A DNA stretch of 19,028 bases, from NCBI GenBank assembly GCA_031289165.1, contig JAITPZ010000269.1, forward strand, positions 1 to 19,028, in the 5' to 3' direction. Shown here in pieces: positions 15,519 through 19,028 of the stretch. This DNA comes from Synergistaceae bacterium (GTDB lineage Bacteria; Synergistota; Synergistia; Synergistales; Aminobacteriaceae). A model generated the notes under the pieces. That model was not told the origin of the DNA and made no database searches. It saw nothing but the letters and a program-made list of their open reading frames with translations. Numbering within the stretch: the first letter of the stretch is position 1; every line of letters starts with the position of its first letter. The position numbers and the translations under genes were made by a program.

Positions 15519-15803
15519 ATGCAGGTGTACAATGTGGTGACGGTATCGGGTCTCTTGCATCACATCAGAACCGGGAAGAAAAGCGACAAATATTTTCCGT
15601 TCTCCATCAAACAGGAAACTCCGTGGAACGACGGCACCACTCGCAGGGATTTTTTGCTTTCCAGAGTGTTTTGCCCGAATCTTCAGGAGGAAGTAAAGGG
15701 CCTCCCCGAAGGAACCCCCCTCAAAGTACAGGGAACATTGCAGAGTTCATTGGGCAGCGGAGAAATGTACATTCATGTGGAGGAAATCCACAAAATATCC
15801 TGA
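15519..15803 (+). CDS. SSB-like OB-fold protein 1
   Basis: A 94-residue protein that reads like a minimal single-stranded DNA-binding OB fold: VTVSGLL (strand 1), FPFSIKQE (strand 2), TRRDFLLSRVF (strand 3), a helix, then LKVQGTLQSS and MYIHVEEI. The pattern is that of SSB (GR.., F.LA...., D.., V.GRL, V....I). It is shorter than housekeeping SSB and has no acidic C-terminal tail (the usual DDDIPF-type end), so it would not recruit SSB partners in the normal way. ATG 15519 has GAGAGGTGA 8 nt upstream. It lies 42 nt after the tail-anchored protein gene, and a paralogue follows 55 nt downstream. It could also be a PriB-like or RNA-binding OB protein. Confidence 0.6.
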   Translation: MQVYNVVTVSGLLHHIRTGKKSDKYFPFSIKQETPWNDGTTRRDFLLSRVFCPNLQEEVKGLPEGTPLKVQGTLQSSLGSGEMYIHVEEIHKIS

Positions 15804-15858
15804 CCGTCGATTTGTTAAAATTGGACTTAATTTTGAGCAGAAAAGCAGGGGATATGTG

Positions 15859-16146
15859 TTGAACTGGGAAAACAGCGTCAGGATATCGGGCAGGGTCCAT
15901 CTTTTGAAAGGGCAGGCCGAGGGCGAGACCGGAACGGGCAAGTACGTTCAGTTCGCCGTTCGGCAGGAAAACGCGGAGGCCGACGGGGCGACGCGCCGGG
16001 ATTTTCTCGTCGTGCGCGTGTACGACGAGGCGCTGCGCGAGCGGCTCCTCGCAAAGCGGGAGGACGACGACGTGACCGTGGAGGGATCGCTGCGATCTTC
16101 GCGCGGAAGCGGAGTCAATTACGTGCGCTGTGCTTCGATAGCATAA
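15859..16146 (+). CDS. SSB-like OB-fold protein 2 (paralogue of the preceding gene)
   Basis: A 95-residue protein clearly related to the preceding one: both have V(T/R)(V/I)SG, a TRRDFL strand, a helix followed by V(Q/E)G(T/S)L(Q/R)SS, and RGSG or LGSG before the last strand. The pair is therefore a tandem duplication. The open frame begins at 15775, but TTG 15859 (7 nt after AGGGG at 15847-15851) gives a protein of matching length; GTG 15856 is an alternative. As in its neighbour there is no acidic SSB tail. Their joint placement at the end of the dynamin operon suggests one heteromeric nucleic-acid-binding unit, but that is inference. A strong terminator follows directly. Confidence 0.6.
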   Translation: MNWENSVRISGRVHLLKGQAEGETGTGKYVQFAVRQENAEADGATRRDFLVVRVYDEALRERLLAKREDDDVTVEGSLRSSRGSGVNYVRCASIA

Positions 16147-16180
16147 AAAGAGAGGACGCGATCTGTTGCGTCCTCTCTTT
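16147..16180. terminator. Strong intrinsic terminator, probably bidirectional
   Basis: A perfect 13-bp stem (AAAGAGAGGACGC / GCGTCCTCTCTTT) with an 8-nt loop begins right at the stop codon of SSB-like protein 2. Both sides carry the A/T tracts needed for a terminator in each direction. It ends the plus-strand operon and probably also stops transcription coming from the convergent tpx gene (ending at 16253). Confidence 0.9.
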
Positions 16181-16252
16181 CCTAAATATGACCGTTCAGT
16201 TCCGTGGGGGCTCAATCGGGCACTTCCCCTCTACGGGTGATTAAAACGAGCT

Positions 16253-16765
16253 TTAAAGCAGGGTTTTCAGCGCTTCGATGGCGTCGTCGTAGTTCGGCTC
16301 GTTCCTCTGTTCGGGGACGATCTGGACATAGCGAACGACGTCCTGTTTGTCGATGATGAAGATGGAGCGCGCCAGGAGACGCAGTTCCTTAATCAGTACG
16401 CCGTAGGCGGCGCCGAACGAGGCATCTCTGTGGTCGGAGAGCGCCTGGGCCTTTTCGATGCCCTTCGTCGCGCAAAAACGGTCGATCGCAAAGGGAAGGT
16501 CCATGCTGAGGTTCAGCACGACGACGTCCCCCGGCTGGTTGGCCGCGTCCTCGTTGAACCAGTGAATCTGCAGATCGCAGACCGGAGTGTCCAGCGACGG
16601 AGTCACCGAAATGACTTTGACCTTCCCCGCGAAGTCCTTCAGGCTTTTGGGAGCCAGCTTCGCGTCCAGAACCGTGAAATCGGGAGCCTTGTCTCCCGCC
16701 TTTACCCCGCCGCCCACCAGGGTCAGCGCGTTGCCGCCCATTGTAATAACGTCTGCACGTTCCAT
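16253..16765 (-). CDS. tpx: Thiol peroxidase (atypical 2-Cys peroxiredoxin)
   Basis: A 170-residue Tpx of normal length. It reduces hydrogen peroxide and alkyl hydroperoxides with electrons from thioredoxin. The N-terminus has GNALTLVGGGVKAGDKAPDF. The peroxidatic Cys is C63 in TPSLDTPVCDLQ (55-66), with T60 as the conserved active-site Thr, and the resolving Cys is C98 in FCATKGIEKAQALSDHRD. The C-terminus has FGAAYGVLIKELRLLARSIF. ATG 16765 has a GGAAGG site 9 nt upstream. It is a single gene convergent with the SSB-like pair, and its promoter should lie in 16766-16930, where no clear -35/-10 pair was identified. Confidence 0.95.
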   Translation of the reverse strand: MERADVITMGGNALTLVGGGVKAGDKAPDFTVLDAKLAPKSLKDFAGKVKVISVTPSLDTPVCDLQIHWFNEDAANQPGDVVVLNLSMDLPFAIDRFCATKGIEKAQALSDHRDASFGAAYGVLIKELRLLARSIFIIDKQDVVRYVQIVPEQRNEPNYDDAIEALKTLL

Positions 16766-17078
16766 AATCGAATACCTTCCTCTCTGATATGTAGTCTCGC
16801 ACGGTCCGCAAACGGACCCGCCTGTGCCCTCGCCCTTATCTTTATTGCAGAAACCGCTTCAGGGAATCCGTATTTGTGCCGGATATGACGCCCGACCGCG
16901 TTCCACAACAGGGCAAATAAAGTATCACTGTACGTGCGGAAAGAAACGAGGCATGAAAAACCATCGCGGAGGGGCGTGAGGGAAGCGAAAAGCCAATGCG
17001 CTCCTTCGCCCCTGCTGTGGGAAAACGTCGGGAGGAACGATTCTCCGCTCGTAATTTTTCTTTGAGAAGAGATTTTTA

Positions 17079-17108
17079 TTGACAGAAAGCGGAAACATGT
17101 TCTACAAT
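17079..17108 (+). promoter_or_regulatory. Near-consensus sigma-70 promoter
   Basis: TTGACA at 17079-17084 and TACAAT at 17103-17108 with an 18-bp spacer. Transcription would start near 17115 and run rightwards. It would enter palindrome 1 after about 110 nt and reach the TnpB-derived gene (17573) only after a leader of about 450 nt. It could therefore serve a small RNA, the downstream gene, or both. Confidence 0.7.
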
Positions 17109-17225
17109 GCCTCGTAAACGTGCAACAGCGATGTTGGCGTATTGTATCTTTTCCTGAAAACGGAATACAGAGCGTCCGTTTGAGGGTTCAGACTCGAAAA
17201 GTCAGGGGGGCGTTGAAGAAGGGAG

Positions 17226-17258
17226 AAAATGTAACAGATTCAGATTGTGTTACATTTT
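17226..17258. repeat. AT-rich inverted repeat 1 (operator or terminator)
   Basis: The arms AAAATGTAACA (17226-17236) and TGTTACATTTT (17248-17258) are perfect 11-bp complements around an 11-nt centre, and a T-rich tract continues to the right. The core AATGTAACA/TGTTACATT is shared with the second palindrome at 17507-17541. It could be a regulator site or a weak intrinsic terminator for the promoter at 17079. Confidence 0.65.
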
Positions 17259-17506
17259 TTATTTTCCTCATTACTTCGTACTACTTACTTTATAGCGTTT
17301 CGCCCTTTTTTTTCTCATTTATCGTTTCGGCGTCATCTTCGTGATTTTTGAACGCGATCCAAACCGATAAATCCTCAGGGCGTTTGTAACGAGCTTCCGC
17401 AACTTTGAATCATGCACCATTTTACCCTCATTCAGACTTTTTGCAACTCCTCAATCTCGATTACTCCTTCTTTTTCAGAACCCGAATTTTCCGGGGGAAG
17501 AACGCC

Positions 17507-17541
17507 AAAAATGTAACATAATCTGATTATGTTACATTTTT
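17507..17541. repeat. Perfect 35-bp palindrome upstream of the TnpB-derived gene
   Basis: Two perfect 17-bp arms (AAAAATGTAACATAATC and its complement) around a single T at 17524. It ends 31 nt before the ATG of the TnpB-derived gene and 14 nt before its ribosome site. It shares the AATGTAACA core with the repeat at 17226-17258. Candidate roles are a repressor operator, an attenuating hairpin followed by a T tract, or the left-end hairpin of an IS200/IS605-type element. Confidence 0.75.
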
Positions 17542-17572
17542 TGACGGATTCCCGCGGAGGAGGTCCCCGGCC

Positions 17573-18583
17573 ATGATTCTGGCTCATCGGATACGGTTGT
17601 ACCCCAACGATGTTCAGGCCGCCTATTTTTCACAGGCGTGCGGCGTCGCCCGCTTCGCGTGGAACTGGGCGCTGGCGGAGTGGAAGCGCCACTGCGAAGA
17701 GGGCCGGAGCGTGTCCGAGGCCGAGCTTCGCAAAAAACTCAACGCGGTCAAAAGAGAAGAATTTCCCTGGATGCTGGACGTGACGAAGTGCGCGCCGCAG
17801 CTTTCGATAAAGGACCTCGGCGTGGCCTTCAAAAACTTCTTCGAGGGCCGGGCGGGCTTTCCGCAGTTCAAAAAGAAAGGACAGCGCGAGAGCTTTCGGA
17901 TCTCCAACGATCAGTTCGTGATCGAGGGCGAGAAGATGCGGGTGCCGAGCCTTGGCTGGGTGCGTTTGGCTGAGTCGCTGAGGTTCGAGGGGAAGGTCAT
18001 GGGAGCGACCATCAACCGGACGGCGGGGGAGTGGTACGCCGCCGTGCAGGTGAAGATGACCGACCCCGCGCCGATTCACGACCCGTCCGATTCTTCGGAG
18101 GCATCCGTCGAGATAACGCTGGACGGGGAGAAGCTGGCTATTCTCTCGGACGGGACACAAACAGATATTCCGAAGGAACATGATGCGCTGCTGTCGCGGG
18201 CGCGACGTTTGAAGCGGTCCCTGACCCGCAAGGTCGGGGGAACTGCCGGAGAAGCGCCGTCGCACAATTTTCGGAGGGCGAAGAAGAAGCTGGCGCGGTT
18301 GCAGAACCGCCTGTCGAACGTGAGGAATGACGCGCTGCACAGGCTGACGACGCAAGTGACGCGGAGGTACGGGGTGATTGAGATTGAGGCCTCCCCGGCT
18401 TCGCCTTCGGACGCCCTCACCCCAGGGACACTCTCTCCTCCTCTACCAGAGGCAGAGGGGGGAAGGCGACGGTGGAAGAGTGATCCGTTGCGGGCGACGT
18501 CCCAGGCGAGCGCGTATGAGTTTCGGCGGCAGTTGGAGTACAAGGCGAGGATTACGGGGAGCCGGGTAAAAGTTAAGGAATAA
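17573..18583 (+). CDS. TnpB-derived protein with disabled RuvC nuclease (TldR-like candidate)
   Basis: A 336-residue open frame, ATG 17573 with GGAGGAGG 9 nt upstream. Residues 1-165 are a good TnpB N-terminal half: HRIRLYPNDVQAAYF, GVARFAWNWALAEWK, EFPWMLDVTKCAPQ, DLGVAFKNFFEGRAGFPQFK and GWVRLAESLRFEGK. TnpB is an RNA-guided DNA nuclease of IS200/IS605 and IS607 elements. Here the RuvC-I motif, normally VGVDLG, is VEITLD (179-184), so the catalytic Asp is Thr182. RuvC-II keeps E272 (VIEIEAS), but about 30 foreign-looking residues follow before YEFRRQLEYKA (315-325). The frame then ends at VKVKE, removing the CxxC zinc finger and the RuvC-III Asp. No frameshift or internal stop is present. 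It is either a decaying transposase-accessory gene or a nuclease-dead TnpB-like repressor; the adjacent guide-RNA-like sequence keeps the second option open. No tnpA is seen. Confidence 0.75.
   Translation: MILAHRIRLYPNDVQAAYFSQACGVARFAWNWALAEWKRHCEEGRSVSEAELRKKLNAVKREEFPWMLDVTKCAPQLSIKDLGVAFKNFFEGRAGFPQFKKKGQRESFRISNDQFVIEGEKMRVPSLGWVRLAESLRFEGKVMGATINRTAGEWYAAVQVKMTDPAPIHDPSDSSEASVEITLDGEKLAILSDGTQTDIPKEHDALLSRARRLKRSLTRKVGGTAGEAPSHNFRRAKKKLARLQNRLSNVRNDALHRLTTQVTRRYGVIEIEASPASPSDALTPGTLSPPLPEAEGGRRRWKSDPLRATSQASAYEFRRQLEYKARITGSRVKVKE
18395..18480. repeat. Palindromic repeat-like insert inside the TnpB-derived gene
   Basis: Compared with ordinary TnpB, extra sequence lies between the RuvC-II Glu and the YEFRRQL motif. 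It contains CCCTCACCCCAGG, then CTCTCTCCTCCTCT and AGAGGCAGAGGGGGG, an imperfect inverted repeat (18431-18464). Its look resembles the dispersed CCCTCACCC...CTCTCCC...GAGAGGG repeats common in bacterial genomes. It is in frame and encodes a Pro/Ser/Gly-rich loop. Confidence 0.45.
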
Positions 18584-18589
18584 CCTGAT

Positions 18590-18715
18590 CTTTAAAGTTT
18601 CTGGCCGTCAGTTCGACGGCGACAGCCTGTGGAGAGCAACGCGATGGTCCGTAAGGGCCGGCTCGATGAAGCAGGAACCCAACATCGGACCCAAAGGTTT
18701 TTGGTGGTCCGTGTC
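18590..18715 (+). ncRNA. Omega-RNA-like 3' scaffold downstream of the TnpB-derived gene
   Basis: Directly after the stop codon, the sequence resembles the conserved 3' part of IS200/IS605 tnpB transcripts (omega-RNA or guide scaffold). It has a CCGTC/GACGG hairpin near 18604-18618, the stretch CAGCCTGTGGAGAGCAACG, then GAAGCAGGAACCC (18668-18680), a motif that in my recollection commonly precedes the terminal hairpin. A hairpin CGGACC (18686-18691) / GGTCCG (18706-18711) follows. In active systems the guide starts just after this terminal hairpin, here at about 18712-18720. The precise 3' end cannot be fixed by eye. Confidence 0.45.
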
Positions 18716-19013
18716 AGTTTGGGAGAACGGTTTCGAAGTAATGGAACGGTTGCAAAACCCAAAGATCGGCAACATCCGCCCGGAGGTATTGGTGCCGGAA
18801 AGGGCGGTGGAAGTGGCCCGCGAGGGCAAAGGGAAAATCTCCTGTGGGGAGGGATACGGGGAGGGATTGGGAAGGATAGAGAGATGTAAAGGTTTTTATC
18901 GGGGAAGGTCCGGTTTCATCGACGGGCGCGCGTATGTTGTTCTTCGAAAGAATATGCCTGTTCTTCGTTTCTCCGCGGGCAGATTCGAATTTGGAAGGAG
19001 GAATTTTGATTGA
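18666..19013 (+). CDS. Hypothetical protein, uncertain
   Basis: An open frame of 115 codons beginning MKQEPNIGPKGFW. The first codons lie in the omega-RNA-like sequence, and such MKQEPN starts are often spurious predictions over IS200/IS605 3' ends. In its favour, the TGA at 19011-19013 overlaps the TTG start of the next gene (TTGA), as in the coupled pair at 14793, and the C-terminal half (FIDGRAYVVLRKNMPVLRF) looks protein-like. A later start, such as ATG 18740, is possible, but no good ribosome site was found for any start. No family was recognised. Confidence 0.3.
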   Translation: MKQEPNIGPKGFWWSVSVWENGFEVMERLQNPKIGNIRPEVLVPERAVEVAREGKGKISCGEGYGEGLGRIERCKGFYRGRSGFIDGRAYVVLRKNMPVLRFSAGRFEFGRRNFD

Positions 19014-19028
19014 GTAAGAAATATTTGA
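19010..19028 (+). CDS. Start of a further gene, cut by the window end
   Basis: A strong GGAAGGAGG site (18993-19001) lies 8 nt before TTG 19010, which opens a frame reading MSKKYL to the window edge. The TTG overlaps the preceding TGA. Too little is visible for a functional call. It matters as the first gene downstream of the TnpB-derived locus and is a possible regulatory target. Confidence 0.5.

Larger units (their letters stand above)
16766..17572. other. Long intergenic region with no convincing protein gene
   Basis: About 800 bp between tpx and the TnpB-derived gene. The left half carries the tpx leader. From 17041 on, the DNA becomes markedly AT-rich compared with the rest of the window, which suggests different origin or a regulatory role. 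Within it are a near-consensus promoter (17079-17108) and two related palindromes (17226-17258 and 17507-17541). The only sizable open frame (17120-17344) has no ribosome site and a low-complexity Phe/Ser tail. A noncoding RNA is possible in the stretch after the promoter. Confidence 0.5.

Noticed and set aside
17120..17344. A 74-codon frame after the 17079 promoter
   Set aside because: GTG-type start without a ribosome site, and a low-complexity Phe/Ser tail read from the AT-rich palindrome and its surroundings.
1..19028. CRISPR array, tRNA or rRNA genes
   Set aside because: I looked for regularly spaced repeats, tRNA cloverleaf signals and rRNA-like sequence and saw none.

Overview
The window is GC-rich, densely packed bacterial DNA with frequent GTG and TTG starts and strong Shine-Dalgarno sites. 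An OmpA-like envelope protein with a signal peptide points to a diderm. The set of families (a DUF3343 protein, a 2-amino-thiazoline-4-carboxylate hydrolase-like enzyme, a TerB-N protein, a large bacterial dynamin) would fit Synergistota or a related anaerobe. That assignment is inference; no rRNA or tRNA gene is present to settle it.

Layout. (1) 1-671: the edge of a decayed integrated element, with the tail of a DinJ/RelB-type antitoxin, a YafQ-type toxin that has lost one active-site residue, and on the opposite strand the C-terminal piece of a P4-type tyrosine recombinase. A small DUF3343 gene follows (668-886, minus). (2) 1049-4457: a two-gene unit of a membrane-anchored TerB-N/TerB-like protein and a four-carbon acid sugar kinase family protein whose substrate motif is altered. 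(3) 4458-7390: purH (minus) and a divergent ATC-hydrolase-like gene (plus), bracketed by two inverted copies of a 104-bp palindromic MITE-like element. The second copy provides the stop codon of the hydrolase-like gene and abuts an IS5-family transposase fragment. (4) 7491-9971: a DegT/DnrJ/EryC1 aminotransferase (minus), then a two-gene unit of a small membrane protein and a HAD phosphatase. (5) 10157-16146: one long plus-strand run, probably an operon: a secreted OmpA-like protein, a 1223-residue PAS-PAS-dynamin GTPase, a translationally coupled tail-anchored coiled-coil protein, and two tandem SSB-like OB-fold proteins. It ends at a strong terminator. (6) 16253-16765: thiol peroxidase on the minus strand. 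(7) 16766-19028: about 800 bp without a convincing protein gene, holding a near-consensus promoter and two related AT-rich palindromes. Then comes a TnpB-derived protein that has lost two of its three RuvC catalytic residues and its zinc finger but remains an open reading frame, followed by sequence resembling an omega-RNA 3' end.

The two most interesting items are the TnpB derivative, which looks like a nuclease-dead TnpB (TldR-like) candidate, and the PAS-dynamin/tail-anchored pair, which looks like a sensor-coupled membrane-remodelling or membrane-protection module. Both functions are inferred from architecture only. No CRISPR array, rRNA or tRNA was seen.
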